40,184 nucleotides of DNA, taken from assembly GCA_021413865.1 (NCBI GenBank), contig JAIOPN010000022.1, positions 1-40,184 on the forward strand. The letters run 5' to 3'. The stretch comes from Planctomycetota bacterium. Its GTDB lineage: Bacteria; Planctomycetota; Phycisphaerae; Phycisphaerales; Phycisphaeraceae. Position numbers and translations under genes: made by a program. Shown piece after piece: positions 10,528 to 18,910 of the stretch. How positions within the stretch are numbered: the stretch's first letter is position 1; each line of letters begins with the position of its first letter. The notes beneath the pieces are model-generated. The model was not told the origin of the DNA. It saw only the letters and a program-made list of their open reading frames with translations, and searched no databases.

Positions 10528-10543
10528 TTACCAAATCTAGTAG
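10528..10543 (-). promoter_or_regulatory. NrdR box 2 (degenerate)
   Basis: On the minus strand CTACTAGATTTGGTAA, with about 9 of the 14 core positions matching. Its centre is exactly 31 bp from that of box 1 (15 bp edge to edge), which is the canonical spacing for NrdR box pairs. Confidence 0.45.
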
Positions 10544-10567
10544 ATTTTTTTGCTCCCGCCATAAACA

Positions 10568-10579
10568 GCGTTTTAACGC
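10568..10579. other. short palindrome GCGTTTTAACGC
   Basis: The 5-bp arms GCGTT/AACGC flank TT, 25 bp upstream of NrdR box 2. It could be a binding site, but no regulator is recognised. Confidence 0.3.
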
Positions 10580-10649
10580 AATGTTACGGTTTCGCGAGCA
10601 TTTGACCCACTTGGCGCAGGGGGGCAAGTACCGTCATGATTGAAACAGG

Positions 10650-10658
10650 TTTTCCACA
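10650..10658 (+). promoter_or_regulatory. single DnaA-box-like site
   Basis: TTTTCCACA fits the DnaA consensus TTWTNCACA. It is also part of an inverted pair TTTCCAC...GTGGAAA (10651-10674). No cluster of boxes is present, so it is not evidence for an origin. It lies about 130 bp upstream of the dcd-nrdJ promoter. Confidence 0.3.
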
Positions 10659-10689
10659 GGGATGGGGGTGGAAATGCGGTTTCCGGGGG

Positions 10690-10719
10690 AAAGCCCAGGC
10701 ATGGACATGCCCGGGCTTT
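10690..10719. terminator. bidirectional hairpin terminator
   Basis: AAAGCCCAGGCATG and CATGCCCGGGCTTT pair almost perfectly around GA. It probably ends the minus-strand nrnA-like transcript. The first 15 bases are repeated in the terminator at 27825-27857. Confidence 0.6.
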
Positions 10720-10776
10720 GCGGAGCGGTCGCGGGGCGCTATTGGTGGTTGGGAAGAGGGTTGCGGCTTGCTCTTT

Positions 10777-10886
10777 CCCAGTGGGGCAGGCGTCCCGCCT
10801 GTCGCCGGCCTTCCGAGGCCGGGTCTGGACTCAATTCAAAGATGAAGAAAAAAAAAAGAGACAGGCGGGACGCCTGCCCCACTGGG
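10777..10886 (-). repeat. REPIN-like element, family R, copy 2
   Basis: The inverted outer arms CCCAGTGGGGCAGGCGTCCC and its complement at the other end are near perfect. Each arm folds on itself (CAGGCG/CGCCTG). The internal hairpin GGCCTTCCGAGGCC lies next to the left arm, and the centre is A-rich. Orientation is opposite to the copies at 13079 and 20103. It lies between nrnA and its terminator. Confidence 0.85.
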
Positions 10887-10906
10887 CAAATGCAACAGGC
10901 AATCCC

Positions 10907-11965
10907 TCACGCGCCCGGCGTCAGCGCCGCCTCGACCGCCGCGCTGACGCGCTCGACGACCTGCTCGAGCGGGGCGTCGATCTTCGCCCCTGCGGCGCGG
11001 GCGTGGCCGCCGCCGCCGAAGGGGTGGGCGAGCTTCGTCACGTTGATCGCGTGCGGCCCGGGCTTGCTGCGGAAGCTCACGCGGATCGGGCCGCCCCCCT
11101 TCTCGCCGGTCTTCGGGGGTTCCGAGATCATCACCACGACCTGCACCGAGCCGACCACCTGCGGAATATCGACGAAGCGCTCCGTCTCCTCGACCAGCGC
11201 GGCGGTCTGCGCGAAGTCCTCGCCGCGCAGCACCATGACGGCCGCGCGCCCGCCGGCGATCAAACGCAGGCTCGACAGCGCCCGCACCATCAACTGCAGC
11301 TTCTCCGGGCGATCGGTCTGCTCGAGCTGCTGGTAGAGCGCCGCGTGGTCCGCGCCCAGGCGCAGGAGGCGTGCCGCCAGGTCGTGCGTCTGCGGGCGGG
11401 TGTTGGAGAAGCGGAACCAGCCGGTGTCCGCCGCGAGGCCGACGAAGAGCGCCTCGGCCACGGTGGTGTCGTAGATTTTTCCGCTCTGCCCCGGCGCGGG
11501 CGGGGGCAAGATTTTGTCGAGCACGTCGGCGACGACCTCGCAGCAGGCGGCCCCCTTGCCGTCGATGTAGCGCATCGCCGCGGGCACGTCGCCGGTGAGG
11601 TGGTGGTCGATGATGAGCGTGCGGTCGAGGCGTTTCTCGATGTAGGCGCGCATCGGCGAGAGCTGCGCCCAGGCGCCGGTGTCGAGGATGACGACCAGGT
11701 CGGGCTCGAAGGGGAGCACGTCGTGGCCCTGGTTGTAGAGCGTGTAGGCGTCGCCCCCCTTGAGCTGGCGGAAGTTGGCGGGGACGGGGGGCATGAAGAC
11801 GGCGTGCGGCTCACGGCCGAGGTTGCGCAGGCCCCGCGCCATCGCGATGACGGAGCCGAACGCGTCGCCGTCGGGCTTGGCGTGCGTGGTGATGAGCGGG
11901 CGCTTGGCGTCGGCGAGACGCTTGGCGACGGCGGCGAGGTCGGCGGTGGAGGTGTAGTCGTGCAT
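10907..11965 (-). CDS. nrnA: DHH/DHHA1 phosphoesterase, NrnA-like (oligoribonuclease / pAp phosphatase)
   Basis: Hydrolyses short RNA oligonucleotides and, in bifunctional members, 3'-phosphoadenosine 5'-phosphate. The DHH domain shows THAKPDGDAFGS (27-38, metal ligands), VVILDTGAW with Asp95, and IIDHHLTGD with Asp120-His121-His122. The C-terminal DHHA1 domain ends with GGGGHARAAG, which binds the RNA end. The 352-residue length is typical. ATG 11965 is preferred: the in-frame ATG at 11986 lies at the edge of a repeat element (11982-12096) and would add only seven unconserved residues (MGQKPTN). It runs in the same direction as ribF but a repeat separates them. Confidence 0.85.
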   Translation of the reverse strand: MHDYTSTADLAAVAKRLADAKRPLITTHAKPDGDAFGSVIAMARGLRNLGREPHAVFMPPVPANFRQLKGGDAYTLYNQGHDVLPFEPDLVVILDTGAWAQLSPMRAYIEKRLDRTLIIDHHLTGDVPAAMRYIDGKGAACCEVVADVLDKILPPPAPGQSGKIYDTTVAEALFVGLAADTGWFRFSNTRPQTHDLAARLLRLGADHAALYQQLEQTDRPEKLQLMVRALSSLRLIAGGRAAVMVLRGEDFAQTAALVEETERFVDIPQVVGSVQVVVMISEPPKTGEKGGGPIRVSFRSKPGPHAINVTKLAHPFGGGGHARAAGAKIDAPLEQVVERVSAAVEAALTPGA

Positions 11966-11981
11966 GTTCGTGGGTTTCTGC

Positions 11982-12096
11982 CCCATAGCCCCCGGCTCCG
12001 CGGGGGGGGTTCTTGTTGGATGTACGGACTCGCGGTGCGTGCAGGGTGTTTTGACGATCGCTCGCGGAGCCCCCCGGCGGAGCCGGGGGCTATGGG
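11982..12096. repeat. REPIN-like element, family S, copy 1
   Basis: Outer arms CCCATAGCCCCCGGCTCCGC and GAGCCGGGGGCTATGGG are inverted. Each arm contains its own GC hairpin. The centre, about 60 bp, includes TGTACGGACTCGCGGTGCGT and CGATCGCTCGCGGAG, as in the copy at 27673. It separates nrnA from ribF. Confidence 0.85.
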
Positions 12097-12098
12097 AA

Positions 12099-13058
12099 TC
12101 ACGCCATCACCACCGGTGTATTGTCGGCAAGATCGTCGAGCAAACCCAGCAATTGCCACTGCCGGACCTGCTCGATGTCCCGCGCGAGCTGGCCTTTGAG
12201 GGCGTCGAGCGTCGGGAACGATTGCTGGTCGCGCAGCCAGCGGTGGAAGCGCAGGACGATCGGCTGATGGTAGAGATCGCCCTGGAAATCGAGCAGGTGG
12301 GCCTCGATGGTGCGCTGGGTTTTTTCAAAGGTCGGTTTCACACCCACGGAGATGGCGGCGGCGAAGCGCGAGCCGTCGGGGGCGGCGGCGGTGCCGGCGT
12401 AAACGCCGTCGGCGGGCGTGACGCGGCCGACCAGCGCGGCGGGGTCGAGGTTGGCGGTGGGCACGCCGATGGTCCGGCCACGCTTCTCGCCGGGGATCAC
12501 CGGGGCGTCGATGGCGAAGGGCTGACGCATGCAGCGCGTCACGTCGGCGACCCGGCCCTGCTCCACGAGCCAGCGCACGATCGAGCTGCTCACCGGCGTG
12601 AGCAACTGGTCGTGCAGCGGCATGAGCACACGGCCGACGACGTGCGACTCGAAGCCCAGCTCACGCCCGAGCGCGGCGAGCAGGTCGTTGTCTCCCCGGC
12701 GGTCCTTGCCGAAGCGGAAGTCCGGGCCCTCGACGAAGGCGACGGGTTTGCGCTCGGCGACGACGCGGCGGATGAAATCCTCCGGCGTCAGCGCGAGCAA
12801 TTCCGGCGTGGGCACGAGGACGGCGACGCGGTCGGCGCCGGCGTGCTTCAGCGCTTCGGTCTTCTGCGCCAGGCTCATGAGGCGCGGCGGCTCCGCGCCG
12901 GGGCGGAGGATGGTGGCCGGGTGCGGGTCGAAGCACATGGCGAGGATGGGTGCGTCGAGCCGCCGCGCGACGCCGGCGGCGTGCGCGATGATCGCGCGGT
13001 GGCCGGCGTGGACGCCGTCGAAGTTGCCGATGGTGATGACGCTGCGCGGGGTGGTCAC
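12099..13058 (-). CDS. ribF: bifunctional riboflavin kinase / FAD synthetase
   Basis: Converts riboflavin to FMN and then FAD. The N-terminal FAD synthetase (nucleotidyltransferase) domain shows TIGNFDGVHAGH (9-20), FDPHP, EGPDFRFGKDRRGD and SSSIVRWLVEQGRV. The C-terminal flavokinase domain shows GEKRGRTIGVPTANL and YAGTA. The 319-residue length is typical. The start is a GTG at 13058 (MTTPRSVITIGNFDG) with no obvious ribosome binding site. The position just before the conserved HIGH-like motif supports it. The gene is flanked on both sides by repeat elements (families S and R). Confidence 0.93.
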   Translation of the reverse strand: MTTPRSVITIGNFDGVHAGHRAIIAHAAGVARRLDAPILAMCFDPHPATILRPGAEPPRLMSLAQKTEALKHAGADRVAVLVPTPELLALTPEDFIRRVVAERKPVAFVEGPDFRFGKDRRGDNDLLAALGRELGFESHVVGRVLMPLHDQLLTPVSSSIVRWLVEQGRVADVTRCMRQPFAIDAPVIPGEKRGRTIGVPTANLDPAALVGRVTPADGVYAGTAAAPDGSRFAAAISVGVKPTFEKTQRTIEAHLLDFQGDLYHQPIVLRFHRWLRDQQSFPTLDALKGQLARDIEQVRQWQLLGLLDDLADNTPVVMA

Positions 13059-13078
13059 GGGAGATGAGGATAGCGAAT

Positions 13079-13180
13079 CTGGTGGGGCAGGCGTCCCGCC
13101 TGTCTCTTCTCTTCATCTTTGAATTGAATCCAGACCCGGCCTCGGAAGGCCGGCGGCAGGCGGGACGCCCGCCCCACCAG
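13079..13180 (+). repeat. REPIN-like element, family R, copy 3
   Basis: The arms CTGGTGGGGCAGGCGTCCCG and GGCGGGACGCCCGCCCCACC are inverted. The internal hairpin GGCCTCGGAAGGCC is next to the right arm, and the centre carries TCTTCATCTTTGAATTGAAT. It lies between the divergent starts of ribF and the glycosyltransferase, so it may sit within their promoters. Confidence 0.85.
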
Positions 13181-13232
13181 CCCCCCGGCCGGATTCAACC
13201 AATCCCCGCGCCGAGCGGATACCATCCGCCCC

Positions 13233-14702
13233 GTGATACGCCGCATAACGACATGGCTGCGCAAGCCCGTGGTGTCGATGGCGCTCTTCGCCCTGGCGGT
13301 GTACGCCCTGGGCGTGGGCAAGGGGGACCTGCGCAACGACAGCGCGGTCTATGGCTGGATCGCCAAGCACATGGTGGTCAGCGGCGACTACCTCAACCTC
13401 TATTTCGACTGGGGGCAGAAGTCCTACTTCAACAAGCCCCCGCTGCTGTTCTGGCTGGCGGCGGCGTCGTTCCGCGTGTTCGGGTTCGAGCCGCTGGCGG
13501 CGCGGGCGGTGTCGGTGGCGTTCGCGCTGGGGTGCGTGGCGGTGACGTACCTGCTGGCGCGGAAGCGCTTCACGCCCACGGTATCGGCGACGGCGGGGAT
13601 GGTGCTGGCGGCGTCGTTCCCGTTCATGCGCTGGGCGGTGGGCTTCAGGCCCGACGCGGGGGTGGCGTTTTTCTTCCTGCTCTGCCTGCTGGCCGGCGCG
13701 GGCATGCTCGGATCGATGCGGACGCGCTGGCGCGACTGGCTGCTCATGGGCGCGGCGATCGGGCTGGGGTTCATGCTCAAGGGGCCGGTCGTTTTCACCG
13801 GGCCGATGATCGTCGCCGTGACATCGGCGTGGCTGCGCCGGCGTGACATCCTCTTCAACCCGCGCTGGCTGGCGGCGCTCCTCCTGGCGCTGGCGATCGC
13901 CCTGCCATGGCACATCCAGCAATACCTGCGCTGGGGGGATGAGTTCATCGCGGCCTACTTCGGCCGGGAGATCGCCTCGCGCTTCGACGGATCGAGCTTC
14001 AAGGCCGAGCCGATCTGGGGCTACGCGCACGAGCTGCTCCTGCTCTACTGGCCCTGGCTGCCGTTCACGCTGATCGGGGCGTGGGCGATGCTCAAGACGC
14101 GCCGCGCCCGCGCGGCGGGCCCCGCGTGGCACGCCCCGCCACGCGACACGACCACCGCCCTGTTCACGGCCTGGCTGCTCGTGTACGGCCTGGCGATCCA
14201 CCTGGTCACCCGGAAATACGACCGCTACCTCCTGCCCTGGATGCCCGCCCTGGCAATCCTCGCGGCGATCGGCCTCTACCGCTCGCCGCTGCGCGGGGTG
14301 TGGCGGCGGTGGCTGCTGCCCAACATGGGGTGGGTTTCGGTGATCGCCGCGGTTGTGCTGCTGGCGGCGGGCCTGCGGACCGGAATGGTCTATATGCCCG
14401 AGATCACCGACGCCGCGCCGGTCATCAACGCGGCGGTGCGTGAAGCCGGCCCCGCACGCACGCCGCCGGTGGTCTATCTGTACGAGAACACCCACGACGA
14501 CAAGGACACGCGCTGCACGATCATGTTCAGCACCGAGGCGCGGTGCGTGCCGCTCAAGGGGGGCGTGGGGTTCACCGCCGTGCCCCCGGGCCAGTTCGTG
14601 GTGGTGCCGGTGCAGTGGCGTGAAAAAGCGGAACGGGAGCTGCCCGCGCACGAGGTGGTGACGCGCGGGAAGCGGTACGTGATCTACCGGGTGACGGGGT
14701 GA
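13233..14702 (+). CDS. GT39/ArnT-like integral membrane glycosyltransferase
   Basis: The 489-residue protein has about ten transmembrane segments in the first 370 residues, then a soluble C-terminal part. The N-terminal periplasmic loop DSAVYGWIAKHMVVSGDYLN and the following KSYFNKPPLLFWLAA are the hallmarks of the PMT_2/ArnT group. That group uses polyprenyl-phosphate-linked sugars to modify lipids or proteins outside the membrane, and an acidic residue of this loop (probably the Asp of DSAVY) is expected to be catalytic. The donor and acceptor cannot be told from sequence. The start is GTG 13233 (MIRRITTWLRKPVV), with no clear ribosome binding site. The nearby GDP-fucose genes suggest surface glycan work, but they are not in one operon. 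Confidence 0.8.
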   Translation: MIRRITTWLRKPVVSMALFALAVYALGVGKGDLRNDSAVYGWIAKHMVVSGDYLNLYFDWGQKSYFNKPPLLFWLAAASFRVFGFEPLAARAVSVAFALGCVAVTYLLARKRFTPTVSATAGMVLAASFPFMRWAVGFRPDAGVAFFFLLCLLAGAGMLGSMRTRWRDWLLMGAAIGLGFMLKGPVVFTGPMIVAVTSAWLRRRDILFNPRWLAALLLALAIALPWHIQQYLRWGDEFIAAYFGREIASRFDGSSFKAEPIWGYAHELLLLYWPWLPFTLIGAWAMLKTRRARAAGPAWHAPPRDTTTALFTAWLLVYGLAIHLVTRKYDRYLLPWMPALAILAAIGLYRSPLRGVWRRWLLPNMGWVSVIAAVVLLAAGLRTGMVYMPEITDAAPVINAAVREAGPARTPPVVYLYENTHDDKDTRCTIMFSTEARCVPLKGGVGFTAVPPGQFVVVPVQWREKAERELPAHEVVTRGKRYVIYRVTG

Positions 14703-14709
14703 TGAGTCC

Positions 14710-14889
14710 CCCTCTCCCTCCGGGGGCTTTGCACAAAAAATCCCCCGGGTGCCACACTGCATCCTTCTTAGGTGCGGTGTGTCTTCATGGACCCCCAATT
14801 TCACAGTGAAATCGAAGACACACATCACGAAGACGATGATGTGTGGCACCCGGAAAAGACTTTTTGTGCAAAGCCCCCCCGGGAGAGGG
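14710..14889. repeat. outer inverted repeat enclosing another element
   Basis: The perfect 18-bp arms GGGGGCTTTGCACAAAAA (14722-14739) and its complement (14861-14878) are extended outward by CCCTCTCCC (14710-14718) and GGGAGAGGG (14881-14889). The family-T element at 14746-14852 occupies the space between the arms, which gives a nested structure. Confidence 0.75.
14746..14852. repeat. REPIN-like element, family T, copy 1
   Basis: The ends CGGGTGCCACACTGCATCC and GATGTGTGGCACCCG are inverted. GGTGCGGTGTGTCTTC and GAAGACACACATCACG continue the pairing imperfectly. It is related to the better conserved copy at 34190-34321. Confidence 0.75.
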
Positions 14890-15004
14890 CCGGGGTGAGG
14901 GGATCACCGGCCGGATTGGTCACACGAACGCGCGAGACCCTCGTGGCCGAAGGTTCCCTCACCCGGCGTCGAAGACGCCGCCACCCTCTCCCGGTGGGAG
15001 AGGG
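14881..15004. repeat. CCCTCTCCC-type repeat element, copy 1
   Basis: GGGAGAGGG and GGGGTGAGGG pair with CCCTCACCC and CCCTCTCCC about 100 bp away. GGCGTCGAAGACGCC forms an inner hairpin. The right end, CCCTCTCCCGGTGGGAGAGGG (split here as CCCTCTCCC, GGT, GGGAGAGGG), is a 9-bp hairpin that could end the minus-strand DUF2934 transcript. Together with the nested repeats this fills 14703-15014. Confidence 0.65.
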
Positions 15005-15014
15005 GCAACACGGA

Positions 15015-15266
15015 TTACTTCCGCAGCCCCAGCTCGCGTTCGGCGTCGTTCCAGTTTTCCAGGTCGCGGCCGACGGGCCGGCCCTTGCGGACCCAGACCT
15101 CGTAGGCACGACGGGCGATCTCGTCGTGCGTCGGCCGGGGCTTGAAAACGGGGGCCGCCGCGGCGCTGCGTGGCGCTGCGGTCGGGGCCGCCGCCGGGGC
15201 GGGGCTGCTCGGGGTTGCGGATGCTTTCTTGGTGGACTTTGCCGTGGTGCTGCTCTGCTTGGCCAT
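15015..15266 (-). CDS. DUF2934 domain protein with Ala/Lys-rich N-terminus
   Basis: An 83-residue protein. Residues 1-45 are a basic, Ala/Ser/Pro/Lys-rich tail (MAKQSSTTAKSTKKASATPS...), possibly disordered and nucleic-acid binding. Residues 46-81 form the DUF2934 domain: HDEIARRAYEVWVRKGRPVG followed by RDLENWNDAERELGL. The domain is common in planctomycetes, acidobacteria and rhizobia but has no proven role. A GGGGATT-type weak ribosome binding site precedes ATG 15266. The gene is monocistronic, with repeats on both sides. Confidence 0.8.
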   Translation of the reverse strand: MAKQSSTTAKSTKKASATPSSPAPAAAPTAAPRSAAAAPVFKPRPTHDEIARRAYEVWVRKGRPVGRDLENWNDAERELGLRK

Positions 15267-15535
15267 TGGAGAATCCCCTGTCTCGGACTAAGTTTCAGAA
15301 TGCCGTGGCGCGTCGCGCCCGGTGGAACGATCCGACTATTACGGTGACTGCTCCCCTGTTGGTTCCCATTTTACCACGATCCCCGCGATCCATCCGCCGG
15401 GGCGGCGTGAATTCTTGATGAATATTGGCAAACCCCGTGCCACCGCCCGCACGGTCGATTCCGGCGATGCCACGCTACCGCCCCGCCCGGTTTCCCAGCA
15501 GGGTGCCCGCCCGCTGCCCACACCTGCGGCAGTCC
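15267..15535. other. intergenic region without recognised features
   Basis: The region is upstream of the DUF2934 gene and probably carries its promoter. I see no convincing hexamer pair, RNA fold or repeat here. The repeat at 15536-15621 follows. Confidence 0.4.
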
Positions 15536-15621
15536 GGTGGGGCAGGCGTCCCGCCTGTCTCTTCCTCTGAATTCAGACCCGGCCTCGGAAGGCCCGCGGC
15601 AGGCGGGACGCCCGCCCCACC
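15536..15621 (+). repeat. REPIN-like element, family R, copy 4 (short)
   Basis: The arms GGTGGGGCAGGCGTCCCGCC and GGCGGGACGCCCGCCCCACC enclose a centre shortened to about 46 bp. The inner hairpin GGCCTCGGAAGGCC is kept. It sits 17 bp after the bcp stop codon and could end that transcript. Confidence 0.85.
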
Positions 15622-15638
15622 ATTTTGAAAACCGTCGC

Positions 15639-16145
15639 TCAACTCAACTCCGCGATCTTCTTCAGCACCTCCGCGTCGTGGTCGGTCACCTTCACCTTTT
15701 CCCACCGGTGCGCGACCTTGCCCTTGGGGTCGATGAGGTAGGTCGTGCGTTCGACGCCCATGTACTTCCGGCCGTACATCGACTTCTCCCGCCACACGCC
15801 GTACGCCTGGATGATGCGCTTCTCGGCATCCGCCAGCAGCGGGAAGGGCAGGCTGAACTTGTCGGCGAACTTCTTGTGCGCCTTCTCGTCGTCCGGGCTG
15901 ACGCCCAGCACGACGGCGTTGGCCTTGGCGAACGCCTTGTGCCCGTCGCGGAAGCCGCACGCCTCGGTGGTGCAGCCGGGGGTGTCGTCCTTGGGGTAGA
16001 AATAGAGGACGACCCACTTGCCGCGGTACTCCTTGACGGAGTGCGTCTTGCCCGCCTGGTCCATTGCCGCGAGTTCGGGGGCGGCGTCGCCGACCTCGAC
16101 GAACGCCTTGGACGCGGGCGGGACGGGGGGTTTGGTTTTGGCCAT
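15639..16145 (-). CDS. bcp: thioredoxin-dependent thiol peroxidase (peroxiredoxin Q/BCP)
   Basis: Reduces hydrogen peroxide and organic hydroperoxides with electrons from thioredoxin. The 168-residue protein is slightly longer than usual at the N-terminus (MAKTKPPVPPASKAF). WVVLYFYPKDDTPGCTTEAC (44-63) contains the peroxidatic Cys58 and the resolving Cys63, five residues apart as in the BCP subfamily with an intramolecular disulfide. YGVWREKSMYGRKYMGVERT is the usual BCP C-terminal motif. AGGAGA lies 6 bases before ATG 16145, a strong ribosome binding site. It is monocistronic, with repeat elements on either side. Confidence 0.95.
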   Translation of the reverse strand: MAKTKPPVPPASKAFVEVGDAAPELAAMDQAGKTHSVKEYRGKWVVLYFYPKDDTPGCTTEACGFRDGHKAFAKANAVVLGVSPDDEKAHKKFADKFSLPFPLLADAEKRIIQAYGVWREKSMYGRKYMGVERTTYLIDPKGKVAHRWEKVKVTDHDAEVLKKIAELS

Positions 16146-16188
16146 GTGAAATCTCCTGCGGGTGGGGCGACATCATACGGCACATCCG

Positions 16189-16220
16189 CCCATAGCCCCC
16201 GGCTCGCCGGGGGCTATGGG
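16189..16220. repeat. family S reduced to a perfect 32-bp palindrome
   Basis: CCCATAGCCCCCGGC, then TC, then GCCGGGGGCTATGGG. Only the two outer arms of the family-S element remain, and the 60-bp centre is gone. It lies between the bcp and gmd starts, so it may overlap either promoter. Confidence 0.85.
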
Positions 16221-16240
16221 CGGGAAACACGCTACGATAA

Positions 16241-17371
<1,131 letters not shown>

Positions 17372-17398
17372 GCCGCATGCAAACCGCATGCGGCTTTT
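17372..17398 (+). terminator. Rho-independent terminator of gmd
   Basis: GCCGCATGC, loop AAACC, GCATGCGGC, then TTTT. It starts immediately after the gmd TAA. Confidence 0.9.
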
Positions 17399-17403
17399 CG
17401 TTG

Positions 17404-17616
17404 CTACCTCCGAAACTTTCTCCCCAGCGCCACCAGCAGCCCCAGTACGAACCCAGCCCCCGCGGTGAGCAGGAGCAGCAGGATCTGCGGCATCTGGACC
17501 GTCACCAGCAGGAAGTGCGTCGTCACCGTCCCGCGGTTCTGCACGACCACGATGCCCAGCAGCAGCACCAGCACGATAATCGCGACGAGCTTGGCGGTCT
17601 TCATGGATTCTTTCAT
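17404..17616 (-). CDS. LapA-like (DUF1049) small membrane protein
   Basis: A 70-residue protein with two transmembrane helices (about 9-25, VAIIVLVLLLGIVVVQN, and 42-62, MPQILLLLLTAGAGFVLGL) and a basic tail (GRKFRR). The QN...V...F...P..LLLLL..G...G pattern is that of the lipopolysaccharide assembly protein A domain (formerly DUF1049). Many such small proteins in planctomycetes have no assigned role. ATG 17616 is used, and ATG 17604 (MKTAKLV) is an alternative. It lies antisense between gmd and fcl and converges with gmd. Confidence 0.7.
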   Translation of the reverse strand: MKESMKTAKLVAIIVLVLLLGIVVVQNRGTVTTHFLLVTVQMPQILLLLLTAGAGFVLGLLVALGRKFRR

Positions 17617-17661
17617 GGGGGCGGATTGTAACCCGTACGCCCCATGCGCCCATCGACTCTT

Positions 17662-17758
17662 GAGCCACGCCCGATGCTGAGGTCTTCCGAAGCGTCGGGG
17701 TCTTCGGCGACCCGATACGGCCCCCGACGACTCGCGGACTCGTCATCGGGCGTGGCTC
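17662..17758. repeat. inverted-repeat element, family V
   Basis: Perfect 15-bp arms GAGCCACGCCCGATG and CATCGGGCGTGGCTC enclose about 67 bp, with inner pairing between GTCTTCCGAAGCGTCGGGG and the following CCCCCGACGA region. It is the only copy in the window. With the next repeat it fills the 17617-17941 gap. Confidence 0.7.
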
Positions 17759-17770
17759 GGGGCGATGTAA

Positions 17771-17895
17771 CCCCCTCTCCTCCCGGAAGAGGGCAGGGGT
17801 GAGGGCGTTCGACGGCCGCAAATCGCACACCATCACGCGGATGATCTTCGATCGAAGACGCCCTCACCCCAGCCCTCCCCCGGAGGAGGAGGGGG
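17771..17895. repeat. CCCTCTCC-type repeat element, copy 2
   Basis: CCCCCTCTCCTCCCG pairs with CGGAGGAGGAGGGGG, and GGGTGAGGGCG pairs with CGCCCTCACCC inside it. It is related to the copy at 14881-15004. It lies just upstream of fcl, which leaves little room for a promoter. Confidence 0.7.
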
Positions 17896-17941
17896 CCCAG
17901 AAGTCACCCCGCCTCGCGATCTCGACGATAATATCCCCACC

Positions 17942-18886
17942 ATGATGGACCTCACCAAAGAGCGGATCGTCGTCACCGGCGGCGCGGGGTTCCTGGGCGT
18001 CTCGGTCTGCCGAATCCTGCGCGAACGCGGCGTGCCGGCGGAGTCGATCATCGTCCCCCGACGCAAAGAGTACGACCTGACGCGCGAGGCGGACGCCGAG
18101 CGGCTCTACGAAACCGTCAAGCCTACCGTCGTGATCCACCTCGCGGCCGAGGTCGGCGGCATCGGCGCCAACCGCGACCACCCCGGGCGCTTTTTCTTCG
18201 CCAACATGGCCATGGGGCTTCACCTCATCGAGCACGGACGCCGGCGCGGCCTCAAGAAATTCATCCACACCGGCACCGTCTGCGCCTACCCGAAGTTCAC
18301 CCCCGTCCCCTTCAACGAGGACGACCTCTGGAATGGATACCCCGAGGAGACCAACGCCCCCTACGGCGTCGCCAAGAAGGCGCTCTTCGTCATGCTCGAC
18401 GGCTACAAGCGCGAGTTCGCTCTCGACTCCGCCGTCGTCGTCCCCGTCAACCTCTACGGCCCGCGCGACAACTTCGACCCGCACACCTCGCACGTCATCC
18501 CCGCCCTGATCCGCAAGTGCGAGGAGGCGCGGCTCGCCAAGGCCGACCACATCACCTGCTGGGGCACCGGCTCGGCGTCGCGCGAGTTCCTCTATGTGGA
18601 CGACGCCGCCGAGGGCATCGTCCTCGCCGCCGAGAAATTGGCGACGCCCGACCCGATCAACCTCGGGACAGGGCGCGAGATCACGATCAAGAACCTCGTC
18701 GAGCTGATCGCGGGCTTGTGCGGCTTCAAGGGCCGTATCGAGTGGGACGCGAGCAAGCCCGACGGCCAGCCGCGCCGCTGCCTCGACACCGCCCGCGCGG
18801 CGAAGATGCTCGGCTGGCACGCCAAAACCGGTTTCGAGGAAGGCCTCCGCACCACGATCGACTGGTGGCGCAAGAACGGGAAGTGA
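17942..18886 (+). CDS. fcl: GDP-L-fucose synthase
   Basis: Epimerises and reduces GDP-4-keto-6-deoxymannose (the Gmd product) to GDP-L-fucose. The 314-residue protein has TGGAGFLG (12-19, NADP binding), HLAAEVGGIGAN (66-77), YGVAKK with Tyr141 and Lys145, NLYGPRDNFD and SHVIPALIRK, then SREFLYVDD. The usual GSSCIYP motif reads GTVCAYP here, so the catalytic Ser is Thr112 while the Cys (114) is kept. Either ATG 17942 or 17945 may start translation, and no strong ribosome binding site is seen. The pairing with gmd makes the pathway assignment firm. Confidence 0.88.
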   Translation: MMDLTKERIVVTGGAGFLGVSVCRILRERGVPAESIIVPRRKEYDLTREADAERLYETVKPTVVIHLAAEVGGIGANRDHPGRFFFANMAMGLHLIEHGRRRGLKKFIHTGTVCAYPKFTPVPFNEDDLWNGYPEETNAPYGVAKKALFVMLDGYKREFALDSAVVVPVNLYGPRDNFDPHTSHVIPALIRKCEEARLAKADHITCWGTGSASREFLYVDDAAEGIVLAAEKLATPDPINLGTGREITIKNLVELIAGLCGFKGRIEWDASKPDGQPRRCLDTARAAKMLGWHAKTGFEEGLRTTIDWWRKNGK

Positions 18887-18910
18887 CCGGGGTTCTTGTC
18901 AACCCAAAAC

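Noticed and set aside
10490-10680. possible replication origin (AT-rich patch with a DnaA-like box)
   Set aside because: Only one box-like site is present and no dnaA, dnaN or box cluster is nearby.
13113-14849. 578-codon minus-strand frame opposite the glycosyltransferase
   Set aside because: Its translation is Arg/His/Gln-rich with no motif; it is an antisense shadow of a clear membrane enzyme.
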